Below are positions 6,388-13,654 of a stretch of DNA of 13,878 bases, piece after piece; position 1 is the stretch's first letter, and each line of letters begins with the position of its first letter. The position numbers and the translations under genes were made by a program. The stretch covers positions 1 to 13,878 of the forward strand of contig WJJQ01000147.1 of NCBI GenBank assembly GCA_014729615.1, read 5' to 3'. This stretch comes from Candidatus Peregrinibacteria bacterium. GTDB lineage: Bacteria > Patescibacteriota > Gracilibacteria > UBA1369. The notes under the pieces were generated by a model. It was not told where the DNA came from. It was given only the letters and a program-made list of their open reading frames with translations, and did no database searches.

Positions 6388-7215
6388 ATGCAAAACGTAA
6401 ACGCAAGCACAAACACATCTGGTTCATATTTAAATAAAATTAAACACGCAAAAATCCTCGACCGTGAAGAATTCAATCAGCTTTTTGCAAAAGCACTAAA
6501 CGGAGACCAAACCGCGCGAGAAAAATGTACTGAATCGAACTTAAGACTGGTATTAAAAATCGCCAATGAATACAGAGGAAGATCGGGGTTCGTGGAAATT
6601 GAAGACCTGATTCAGGCAGGGAATATGGGATTACTTATGGCGCTTAATCGTTATCAAAACGGAACAAACTCACTTTTCCCGGCATACGCCGCATTTCTCA
6701 TACGTGGAGAAATATTAAAAACAATTCATGAGTTCAGCCGCACAGTTCGCATACCTCCGGGAACAGCACAAGACATAAACAAACTTTACTGGCATTCCGG
6801 TGAACTAGCTGCCCAAATAGGCCGCACACCGACAGAAGAAGAAATAATAGAAAATTTCACTAAAATTTCGGGCAAAACCAGAAAACGCGTTGAAAAACTA
6901 TTAGCATTAAGTAACAGAAGATTCACACGATCCATGAACGAAACCCTATCAAGCGAAAATGATTTGACCATTGAAGAAACACTGTCTTCCGAAGATATTG
7001 AAAAAGATTTACTGCAAAAACTCGAAATTCAAAATTTGTCACAATTCATTGAAACACTTAATCCCAAACAAAAAAAAGTAATAAAAATGCGCCTGCAAAA
7101 TATGACATTCGAAGAAATAGGAGAAAAACTGGGTATCAGCAAACAGGGAGTGCAACAATTGGAAGATAGATCCATAACGGCGCTAAAAAAAATATTAGAA
7201 AAAGAGCAAACTTGA
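6388..7215 (+). CDS. RNA polymerase sigma factor, sigma-70 family (alternative, group 3-like)
   Basis: The 275-aa protein has sigma regions in order. Region 2 spans about 50-120, with the core-binding DLIQAGNMGLLMA (73-85) and YAAFLIRGEI in place of the aromatic-rich YATWWIRQAI of housekeeping factors. Region 3 spans about 124-180. Region 4 spans about 215-271, with the -35-recognition helix-turn-helix at 240-263 (TFEEIGEKLGISKQGVQQLE). There is no region 1.1, and the YAxFxIRG form of region 2.3 resembles FliA/SigB-type factors, so an alternative rather than primary sigma is likely. It is transcribed divergently from a histidine-kinase-like gene, a layout that suggests the two are linked in regulation (inference). 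No Shine-Dalgarno sequence or clear promoter precedes ATG 6388. The gene ends with TGA, which overlaps a promoter candidate for the next gene. Confidence 0.92.
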   Translation: MQNVNASTNTSGSYLNKIKHAKILDREEFNQLFAKALNGDQTAREKCTESNLRLVLKIANEYRGRSGFVEIEDLIQAGNMGLLMALNRYQNGTNSLFPAYAAFLIRGEILKTIHEFSRTVRIPPGTAQDINKLYWHSGELAAQIGRTPTEEEIIENFTKISGKTRKRVEKLLALSNRRFTRSMNETLSSENDLTIEETLSSEDIEKDLLQKLEIQNLSQFIETLNPKQKKVIKMRLQNMTFEEIGEKLGISKQGVQQLEDRSITALKKILEKEQT

Positions 7216-7239
7216 AAAAAACTCCTCTTACGCTAAAAT
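7212..7239 (+). promoter_or_regulatory. Candidate promoter for the DUF1801-methyltransferase gene pair
   Basis: TTGAAA at 7212-7217 (five of six matches to TTGACA) overlaps the sigma gene stop codon. It is followed after 16 bases by TAAAAT at 7234-7239 (five of six). Start of transcription would be near 7246, about 42 bases before ATG 7288. The region is A-rich, so a chance match cannot be excluded. Confidence 0.45.
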
Positions 7240-7287
7240 TAAAAATGGCTTACTGCCGGAAATCGAAAAAGTAATTAATGTATACAC

Positions 7288-7713
7288 ATGACAGAATTAA
7301 AAACCAAAGAAAACAATAAAAACGTAGTCACTTTCATAAACGAACTTGATGACGAAACAAAAAAATCCGACAGCAAAAAATTGTTGAAAATTTTTGAAGA
7401 AACAACCGGATACAAACCCAAAATGTGGGGCGCAAGCATAATAGGATACGGTTCATACCACTACAAATCCGAACGCTCTTCGCAAGAAGGCGATTGGCCT
7501 TTAACCGGATTCTCACCGCGCAAAGCCAATATTTCAATATACATAATGCCCGGCTTCAAAAAATACGAAAAACTTTTGACCAAACTGGGCAAGCATAAAA
7601 CTAGTACCGGATCCTGCCTCTACATAAAAAAACTCGATGACATTGACGAAGCAATTCTCAAAAAAATCATTGACCAATCCGTGAAGGACATGAAAAATAA
7701 GTATCATCAATAA
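7288..7713 (+). CDS. DUF1801 family protein
   Basis: The 141-aa soluble protein matches the DUF1801 (YdhG-like) pattern closely. A short helical N-terminus leads into MWGASIIGYGSYHY (about 47-60). Then come EGDWPLTGFSPRK (about 67-79), the strand ISIYIMPGF, and LGKHKTSTGSCLYIKKLDDID near the C-terminus. Length is normal for the family. Family members form a small alpha/beta fold; their biochemical function is not established, so none is given here. The ATG at 7288 has no Shine-Dalgarno sequence; an out-of-frame ATG ten bases earlier was rejected because it does not match the domain. The methyltransferase gene starts 22 bases after the stop, so the two are probably co-transcribed. Confidence 0.9.
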   Translation: MTELKTKENNKNVVTFINELDDETKKSDSKKLLKIFEETTGYKPKMWGASIIGYGSYHYKSERSSQEGDWPLTGFSPRKANISIYIMPGFKKYEKLLTKLGKHKTSTGSCLYIKKLDDIDEAILKKIIDQSVKDMKNKYHQ

Positions 7714-7735
7714 TCAATCGAGTTACAACACCCAA

Positions 7736-8284
7736 ATGCAGCAAATTCTAACCTCCCCTTTTTTTCTTGTTTTATACATTTTCATCATAGGTCTGGGTGT
7801 ATCGGCGATTTTTGCATGGTCTTCACTTGCGCCCTGGCTCCCCACTCAACGCAAAGACTTAAAACGCATAAACAAAGACGCAAACCTTAAACCCGGCCAA
7901 TCTTTTATCGAAATCGGCTGCGGTGACGCACGAGTTTGTTCATACATAGCACGCCACAATCCAAGAGCCCATGTTGAAGGAATAGAACTGGCTCCCCCGC
8001 TTTACTTTTACTCATACATCAAACAAAAAATATCCGGCCCGAAAAACCTGAAAATTCTATACGGCAACGCATTAAAACATAACTTCAGCCACTACGACGT
8101 CATTTACATTTACGGATTAAAAGAAACCATCAACAATCAAATCAAGAAAAAACTGCTCAAAGACATGAAAAAAGGATCCAAATTTTTATCATATGTTTTC
8201 TCGCTTGACGATGACTGGAAAGACGTCCAAACGGAAAAACCCGGTACCAAAGAAAGATCGGTCCACATCTATATTCAAAAATAA
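7736..8284 (+). CDS. Membrane-anchored class I SAM-dependent methyltransferase
   Basis: The 182-aa protein has one N-terminal membrane helix (about 8-28), an APWLPT motif at 32-37, and a Rossmann methyltransferase domain. SAM-binding motif I is FIEIGCGDARV (57-67), and the ribose-binding acidic residue is Glu84 in VEGIEL. NALKHNFSHYDVIYIY then supplies motif II and the strand after it. The arrangement of membrane helix, PFVPT-like motif and short methyltransferase domain is like the FAM173/ATPSCKMT group of protein-lysine methyltransferases, which modify the ATP synthase c subunit in mitochondria. That the substrate here is a membrane protein is only an inference. The active site would face the cytoplasm. 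It follows the DUF1801 gene by 22 bases with no Shine-Dalgarno sequence. Confidence 0.87.
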   Translation: MQQILTSPFFLVLYIFIIGLGVSAIFAWSSLAPWLPTQRKDLKRINKDANLKPGQSFIEIGCGDARVCSYIARHNPRAHVEGIELAPPLYFYSYIKQKISGPKNLKILYGNALKHNFSHYDVIYIYGLKETINNQIKKKLLKDMKKGSKFLSYVFSLDDDWKDVQTEKPGTKERSVHIYIQK

Positions 8285-8359
8285 CATTGCAAACACTACA
8301 TTGCCTAGTGTAATGTGGAAATTACACCCTTACACCCTCATCCTTAACACACATTGCAA
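8284..8359. promoter_or_regulatory. Intergenic region with repeated ACATTGC and competing hairpins
   Basis: ACATTGC occurs three times (8284-8290, 8298-8304, 8351-8357), the outer two extended to CATTGCAAA. A 7-bp stem GTGTAAT/ATTACAC (8308-8314 with 8321-8327) overlaps an alternative 5-bp stem CACTA/TAGTG (8294-8298 with 8306-8310), so the two cannot form together. No U-tract follows, so a standard terminator is unlikely. It may be a regulatory leader or a chance cluster. Confidence 0.3.
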
Positions 8360-8818
8360 ATGATCAAACTTCTATCCATTACGGCGGCAATCACACTGTT
8401 ACTTGCCGCTTGCACTCAACCCGCAAACAACAACCAACAACCCAACTCAGCCAACACAAATTCATCTCAAAAAGTTGAAGCTTCTTTAACCATTGAGGGT
8501 GACGAACAAGAAACCGCGCAAATGGGAGGATCGCTAACAATTGAAGACGACACCGACACGAACATGGAAACAGATGACGCCACAGTAAAAACATATACAT
8601 TAGCGGAAGTGGCGGAAAATGATTCAGAAGAAAGCTGCTGGATAGTAATTGATGGCAAAGTTTACGACTCAACGCCCTTCATTGGAGACCATCCGGGCGG
8701 TGATGCCATTTTAAAAGGATGCGGCAAAGATCACACCGAAGAATGGAGCGCTATAGAACCTCATGAAAACGCCGGTCCAAAATTGGAAGACCTTTACATC
8801 GGACGACTCGAAAACTAA
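8360..8818 (+). CDS. Lipoprotein with cytochrome b5-type heme-binding domain
   Basis: From ATG 8360 the 152-aa protein has a lipoprotein signal peptide with lipobox LAAC and lipidated Cys18. A Gln/Asn/Thr-rich linker and two copies of an SLTIE-acidic segment (42-49 and 58-65) follow. The cytochrome b5 domain runs from about 76 to the end: SCWIVIDGKVYDST at 92-105, the heme ligand His111 in HPGG, and second ligand His135. The 24-residue His-His spacing equals that of classical cytochrome b5. It should carry one b-type heme outside the membrane, for electron transfer. A TTG start six bases upstream is possible but less likely than ATG. Cys121 after the heme motif is unusual and might pair with Cys93. 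No redox partner is adjacent. Confidence 0.9.
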   Translation: MIKLLSITAAITLLLAACTQPANNNQQPNSANTNSSQKVEASLTIEGDEQETAQMGGSLTIEDDTDTNMETDDATVKTYTLAEVAENDSEESCWIVIDGKVYDSTPFIGDHPGGDAILKGCGKDHTEEWSAIEPHENAGPKLEDLYIGRLEN

Positions 8819-8858
8819 AAGTTTTCATGTCATCCGCATACTATAAAAAGCCTTTTCA

Positions 8859-8867
8859 TGCTATAAT
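8859..8867 (+). promoter_or_regulatory. Extended -10 promoter giving an apparently leaderless transcript
   Basis: TGCTATAAT at 8859-8867 is a perfect extended -10 (TG, one base, TATAAT). No good -35 is seen 17 bases upstream, which extended -10 promoters do not need. A start of transcription 7 bases after the -10 falls on the A of ATG 8874, which would leave no 5' untranslated leader. Confidence 0.6.
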
Positions 8868-8873
8868 ATTAGT

Positions 8874-10034
8874 ATGTTTCAACCGGTAAAAAATCCGTTT
8901 TCAAAATACGCGGACAAACTGGAACGCAAAGTAAACCGCTTGCTTAAACGCGTAACCACCAAATCCCGCTTTTTCATTCAAAAAGAGCTGGAAAAAATAA
9001 TGCAAAAAAATCTGGTCATTACGAATTTATGGCTTGAAAAACAATTCAAAGGATACAAATACCTGCGAAAGGGCAAACGAAAAAAAATGCATAAAAACAC
9101 GCAAATTATCGTTAACCATTTCAATGAATTTGTCGAAAAAACTAATGCCGACCCGGGCAAAGTACTTGAATATGCGCGGTCAAAAAACTTTCAGCTTACC
9201 AATCCCGATGCCAAAGAAAGACTCATTTACTTATACAAAATCGCCCAGTTTCTTCAGCCTAATCGATATTACCAATACCTGGAAGGGGCAAGTTTCGGCA
9301 AACTGCTGACCAATATCACCCATGAACCCATGATTGGTGATTGTAACCAGATAGTCACTTTTTACACTTATCTTTACAGTCTCAAATATCCCATCCGCGA
9401 ATTGCAGATCAAAATTTTACCCAAGCACGTTTGTCTTCATTATAACGGGATGGATATTGAAGCAACAAACGCCACTTTTCAACATTATGAAGAATACGAA
9501 GCATTACTGAGTATAGTTGAATTGATTTCCACAAACCTGCTCGACACCAGCGATTTTCGCGACAAACAATTGCAAATCGACGCGCGCACTTTCATAAATG
9601 GAGCCAAACTGGCCAAACATATCAGCAGTATGACCCAAATAGTCGACAAAAATCTTAAAGTTGCCTATCACAACCTGGCACTTGAAACTGCCAAACAACA
9701 TAACTTTTCTTCCGCGACTTTCTTTGCCGACAAAATTCACGATCCCGATTTAACAAAATACATATACCAGAAAGCAGTAACTCATTTCACAAAAAAACAC
9801 AATTTCAGAAAAGCAAAATATTTCGCCAACAAATCACGTGACCGAGAATTAATGAAACACGTTTACGCCATGCAATTCAACCAAATCCAAAAGAAAGTTA
9901 AACATTTAAAAAAAGCGTCCGAACACAAATCCCACATTAAAGATTACAAAAAAATGCGCGACCTGGCCGGCAAAATGGGTGACACTAAACTCCGGTCGGA
10001 TTTAAATAAATTCATCGGCTCTCTTCCGAAATAA
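8874..10034 (+). CDS. Transglutaminase-like (cysteine protease fold) protein with helical repeats
   Basis: The 386-aa protein lacks a signal peptide and membrane helices. The N-terminal 130 residues are basic and helical. The middle resembles the transglutaminase-like fold: Cys157 in GDCNQ, then His185 in PKHVCLHYNG and Asp194 in MDIEATN, the order and spacing of a Cys-His-Asp triad. It may cleave or modify proteins, or have lost activity; the substrate is unknown. From about 270 to 345 there are two or more TPR-like units of about 33 residues (NFSSATFFADKIHDPDL and NFRKAKYFANKSRDREL), probably for protein binding, followed by a lysine-rich tail. The start at ATG 8874 coincides with the predicted transcription start of an extended -10 promoter. 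The transglutaminase call is pattern recognition, not certain. Confidence 0.72.
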   Translation: MFQPVKNPFSKYADKLERKVNRLLKRVTTKSRFFIQKELEKIMQKNLVITNLWLEKQFKGYKYLRKGKRKKMHKNTQIIVNHFNEFVEKTNADPGKVLEYARSKNFQLTNPDAKERLIYLYKIAQFLQPNRYYQYLEGASFGKLLTNITHEPMIGDCNQIVTFYTYLYSLKYPIRELQIKILPKHVCLHYNGMDIEATNATFQHYEEYEALLSIVELISTNLLDTSDFRDKQLQIDARTFINGAKLAKHISSMTQIVDKNLKVAYHNLALETAKQHNFSSATFFADKIHDPDLTKYIYQKAVTHFTKKHNFRKAKYFANKSRDRELMKHVYAMQFNQIQKKVKHLKKASEHKSHIKDYKKMRDLAGKMGDTKLRSDLNKFIGSLPK

Positions 10035-10120
10035 TTCTTTCATACGTCAATATACAATTTCTAGTTAACGCCTTGATTTTATATTTAAAAACCTTAAGTA
10101 TTAACCGGTAACAAAAAATA

Positions 10121-12043
10121 ATGACAACCAAATCCAAATACCTGAAAATTAACGATTATGGAATCATCGGCGACCTGGTTACCGTTGCACTCATAGGCAA
10201 AAACGGTTCAATAGACTGGTATTGCATGCCTCATATAAATTCACCAAGCGCCTTTGCGGGACTGCTCGACAAAGACAAGGGCGGCCATTTTTCAATAAGA
10301 CCAAGCAAAAAATATTCATCGAAACAGCAATACATACAACACACAAACATTCTTGAAACCCGCTTTAAAACAATGAGCGGCAACCTTTGTTTAACCGATT
10401 TCATGCCGGTCAAACATGTTGGCCGATTATACGAAAACCAATTTCCGACTCTCATTAGAAAAGTTACTTGCACCAAAGGAAACATGGAAATCGACGTTGA
10501 TTTTATGCCGCGCTTTGATTACGCCCGTGCAAAAACAGTACTCAAAGAAACAGAAAAAGGGATTTTAGCTGAAAATCATCACGAAAAATTATACCTGTAT
10601 TGCGCCAAAAAACCCGATATAAAAGACAACCGCGCGCATTCAAAAATCCAAATGAAACAAGGCCAAACAATTTGGTTCGTTTTGCAATACAATGACGACC
10701 GGTACCTCGACGAAGAAAGATGCCACAACGCTTTCAGAACAACCGAAGCATTTTGGAAAGGATGGGTAAACGACTGCGACGTCTGCCAAATCGAAACCGG
10801 ACTTTTCCGCAGTCATTGGAAAAACATTATTATTCGATCCGGACTGGTTTTAAAACTTTTAATTCAAGACATGACAGGCGCAATTTGCGCCGCCGCGACA
10901 ACATCACTCCCCGAAACCATAGGGGGCGAACGCAACTGGGATTACAGATTCAACTGGATTCGCGACGCGAGCTTCACCGTCCGCGCGCTTTATAAATTGG
11001 GATACGTTAACGAAGCCCGCAAAAACCTTGAATGGTTTATGCACATTTGTACCGAAAATGTGAATCCAGAAAAAATTCAAATCATGTACGGATTAAACGG
11101 AGAAGAAGAATTAAAAGAAGAAACATTAGATCACTTATCCGGCTACATGGATTCAAGTCCGGTCAGAATCGGCAACGGCGCCGCCAAACAAAAACAATGG
11201 GATATTTACGGTGAACTTGTAAACGTTTTTTACGAAACCCGCCGTTTCGGCATAGATATTTCAGACAAAGAATGGAAATTTCTTTGCCGCATTGTCGACC
11301 ATGTATCTAAAATCTGGAATCAAAAAGACGCCGGCATTTGGGAAGTGCGAGGAAAATATCAACACTTTGTACATTCAAAATTAATGTGCTGGGTGGCGGT
11401 GGACCGAGCCTTAAAAATGTCGAAAAAACTGGGCAAAAAATGTCCCCGCAAAAAATGGGAAAAAGTTCGCGACGAAATCAAAAGCTCAATCCTCACCAAA
11501 GGTTACAACAAAAAAATCGGCTCTTTCACTCAAGCCTACAATTCCGACATCATAGACGCAACCAGCCTCATGATTCCTCTAATGAAACTGTTACCATTCG
11601 ACGATTACAGAATCCAAAATACAATCAACACCGTACTCAAAAAACTTTGTACGAAAGACGGATTGGTTTATCGCTACGAACACCAGACCGACGACGGCCT
11701 CCGCGGAAAAGAAGGCGCGTTTTTACTTTGTTCATTCTGGCTGATCGACGTACTTGCTTATTCGGGCCGAGTAGACGAAGCAAAAAGCATATTATTACGC
11801 GTTCTTGATTTCGCCAGCCCAACAGGTCTTTTAGCAGAAGAAGTCGATCCGAAAACAGGTGAATCACTTGGAAACTATCCGCAGGCATACAGCCACATCG
11901 GCTTAATCAACTCCGCGCTTTATATTGAAAAAGCCAAACAGCACAAAATTGATATCAGCGATATGGACCTTCGTATCATCGCAAAAAAATTCCATAATAT
12001 TTTCAAGGAATCAGCCGCGGCCCGCAAAGCAAAAAAATATTAA
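10121..12043 (+). CDS. Glycoside hydrolase family 15 (glucoamylase/trehalase-type)
   Basis: The 640-aa protein has the usual two-part GH15 layout. An N-terminal beta-sandwich domain begins with DYGIIGDLVTVALIGKNGSI (12-31), a family hallmark. A catalytic (alpha/alpha)6 barrel follows from about 245. Barrel motifs include GGERNWDYRFNWIRDA (268-283) and MDSSPVRIGNGA (343-354). Candidate general acid Glu408 lies in GIWEVR (405-410). The second carboxylate is in LAEEVDP (Glu573/574), followed by NYPQAYSH (585-592). No signal peptide, so it acts in the cytoplasm, probably releasing glucose from glycogen, maltodextrin or trehalose; sequence alone does not choose among these. Length is typical. No clear promoter or Shine-Dalgarno sequence precedes ATG 10121. 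Its stop overlaps the convergent TPR gene stop in a shared TTAA at 12040-12043. Confidence 0.93.
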   Translation: MTTKSKYLKINDYGIIGDLVTVALIGKNGSIDWYCMPHINSPSAFAGLLDKDKGGHFSIRPSKKYSSKQQYIQHTNILETRFKTMSGNLCLTDFMPVKHVGRLYENQFPTLIRKVTCTKGNMEIDVDFMPRFDYARAKTVLKETEKGILAENHHEKLYLYCAKKPDIKDNRAHSKIQMKQGQTIWFVLQYNDDRYLDEERCHNAFRTTEAFWKGWVNDCDVCQIETGLFRSHWKNIIIRSGLVLKLLIQDMTGAICAAATTSLPETIGGERNWDYRFNWIRDASFTVRALYKLGYVNEARKNLEWFMHICTENVNPEKIQIMYGLNGEEELKEETLDHLSGYMDSSPVRIGNGAAKQKQWDIYGELVNVFYETRRFGIDISDKEWKFLCRIVDHVSKIWNQKDAGIWEVRGKYQHFVHSKLMCWVAVDRALKMSKKLGKKCPRKKWEKVRDEIKSSILTKGYNKKIGSFTQAYNSDIIDATSLMIPLMKLLPFDDYRIQNTINTVLKKLCTKDGLVYRYEHQTDDGLRGKEGAFLLCSFWLIDVLAYSGRVDEAKSILLRVLDFASPTGLLAEEVDPKTGESLGNYPQAYSHIGLINSALYIEKAKQHKIDISDMDLRIIAKKFHNIFKESAAARKAKKY

Positions 12044-12774
12044 GAATATAATTCTCCTTTTACAATCCTTTGCCAGTTTTCAATCAATTCTGTTTTTGTT
12101 AAATCCATTTCCGGCAAATCCAAACCAAAGTTTGAAAACTTTTCTCCAACATAAATACGCTTGTTGCAATTGATCAAAAATTCCAGAAAATGCGCGTAAT
12201 CCATTTTATCCATCGCTTCCAAACCAAAAGTGATTATAAAAAGCATATAAGAATCAATCGCTTCATCAAGCTGTCCGTTTTTAAAAGAATAATACGCAAA
12301 ATCCTTTAAAAGCTCTCTATGACCGTGTTGAATCGCATACTCAATTGCGGTTAACAAGCCTTTATAATCTTCAAGAATTTTATATACATCAATCAAATCC
12401 GTTACAAATCTTTCATTAGCGGGATCGTTCAAAGCCTCGTTAAAAAAAATAACCGCTTCATCATAAAGCCCTATATCCGCAAAAATCATTCCCATTCTCG
12501 CGCACGCCAATGTATTACCTCTTTCTTTAGCGGCACTATAATAATTTAAAGCTTCATTCAGTCTTCCCATTTCCAAAAGAATTTCACCGATTTTGAATGA
12601 TGCTTTGCTTTTATCCTCATAATATCCACATAAAAACTTATAAGCCTCCCTAACTTTTTCAATGTTTATCAATGATTTAACTTCAATCATTACGGCAAGC
12701 TCATTCACTTTTGAATCCTGTTCAGATTCATGACGTTCCACCCCTGACTCTGGCTTGTTCAATTTTTCAACCAT
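12040..12774 (-). CDS. TPR/Sel1-like repeat protein (244 aa)
   Basis: This is an all-helical, soluble protein made of tandem helix pairs. Units recognisable by alternating small and aromatic residues are EALNYYSAAKERGNTLACARMG, DEAVIFFNEALNDPANERF and DEAIDSYMLFIITFG. It has no signal peptide, membrane segment or catalytic motif; TPR/Sel1 repeats mediate protein-protein contacts. The N-terminal 25 residues are charged and probably disordered. It starts 4 bases after the stop of an adjacent, similar TPR gene, so the two form an operon. The C-terminal section resembles that of the neighbour (GQLDEAI with following helices), suggesting gene duplication. Its stop overlaps that of the glycosidase by 4 bases on the other strand. 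Function unknown. Confidence 0.85.
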   Translation of the reverse strand: MVEKLNKPESGVERHESEQDSKVNELAVMIEVKSLINIEKVREAYKFLCGYYEDKSKASFKIGEILLEMGRLNEALNYYSAAKERGNTLACARMGMIFADIGLYDEAVIFFNEALNDPANERFVTDLIDVYKILEDYKGLLTAIEYAIQHGHRELLKDFAYYSFKNGQLDEAIDSYMLFIITFGLEAMDKMDYAHFLEFLINCNKRIYVGEKFSNFGLDLPEMDLTKTELIENWQRIVKGELYS

Positions 12775-12778
12775 TTTT

Positions 12779-13600
12779 TTAATGTAATTTTAATTGTGAA
12801 TTCAACAAATTCCCCTCACCATCATATACAAAGCCACTATTTTCATTCAATTCCGGAATCCTTTTGCCGGCCTTTTGCATCGCCCGAACCACACCTTTCC
12901 AATCGCCACACACACTGAAAACCTCCAGCATTGTTAAATATTCGGCTCGAGTTAAGGCATTAACTCCATTTTCATCCAAATATTCCACAAAATAAATCAA
13001 AGCTTCATTTAATTGTCCCAAACACGCATGCGCAATCGCCATACTAACTTTCACATGTTCCACACCTCGAGCCAATGCCTCAGCACCTACTTTCAATGCT
13101 TCTTCAAACTTTTGATCATCCAAATAACACTGTATCAAAAGTACATAACATTCAAATAAGTCACTTTCTATTACAGCCTGATACAAATATTTAACGGCAT
13201 CTTCATAATTTTCTTGATGATAATATGCCATGCCAATAAATTTTTTGGCTTCTGTATGACCTTCTTCCGCAGCTTTTTTTAAATACTTGATTGCCGATTT
13301 AAAATCTCCCTTTTTTTTTATAATTGTTTTTCCAACAACAAAACTCGCCTCTTTCTTCATTTCTAAAAAATCCAAAATTCGCAACCTGTAAGCCGACAAA
13401 TAATCTTCCATATCAATAAAATATTCAAAAAGCCTTTCTAAAACCAGCACCTTTTCATTTAAATCATCACCGCTTAATACAGCGTCAATAATACTTTCAG
13501 CCGCTTCATATTTACCATGCTTAAGCATTTCGTTTACTATTTCCGGCCTCGACATTTTTCGATCCAGATCGTAATCAATCGTTCCTTTCGGGCTTTCCAT
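12779..13600 (-). CDS. TPR/Sel1-like repeat protein (273 aa)
   Basis: This soluble, all-helical protein has Sel1/TPR-like units, clearest at AIKYLKKAAEEGHTEAKKF, then YEDAVKYLYQAVIES and FEEALKVGAEALARG. The last quarter (GQLNEALIYF onward) resembles the neighbouring TPR protein. There is no signal peptide or catalytic motif, so a scaffold or adaptor role is likely, partner unknown. I prefer ATG 13600 (MESPKGT); an in-frame ATG at 13642 would add 14 residues of low-complexity translated sequence and would leave only 12 bases to the divergent pseudouridine synthase gene. No Shine-Dalgarno sequence is seen. It is the first gene of the two-gene minus-strand unit. Confidence 0.82.
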   Translation of the reverse strand: MESPKGTIDYDLDRKMSRPEIVNEMLKHGKYEAAESIIDAVLSGDDLNEKVLVLERLFEYFIDMEDYLSAYRLRILDFLEMKKEASFVVGKTIIKKKGDFKSAIKYLKKAAEEGHTEAKKFIGMAYYHQENYEDAVKYLYQAVIESDLFECYVLLIQCYLDDQKFEEALKVGAEALARGVEHVKVSMAIAHACLGQLNEALIYFVEYLDENGVNALTRAEYLTMLEVFSVCGDWKGVVRAMQKAGKRIPELNENSGFVYDGEGNLLNSQLKLH

Positions 13601-13654
13601 TTTATTATTTAAATGATACTTTAAGGGAGGCAAGCAAAACATACTTTACTACAT

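Noticed and set aside
6360..6437. 25-codon basic ORF overlapping the start of the sigma factor gene
   Set aside because: It is out of frame, has no ribosome site and shows no recognisable feature; likely chance.
13623..13630. AAGGGAGG, a strong Shine-Dalgarno-like sequence
   Set aside because: No start codon lies within 5-10 bases; the next ATG is 24 bases away.
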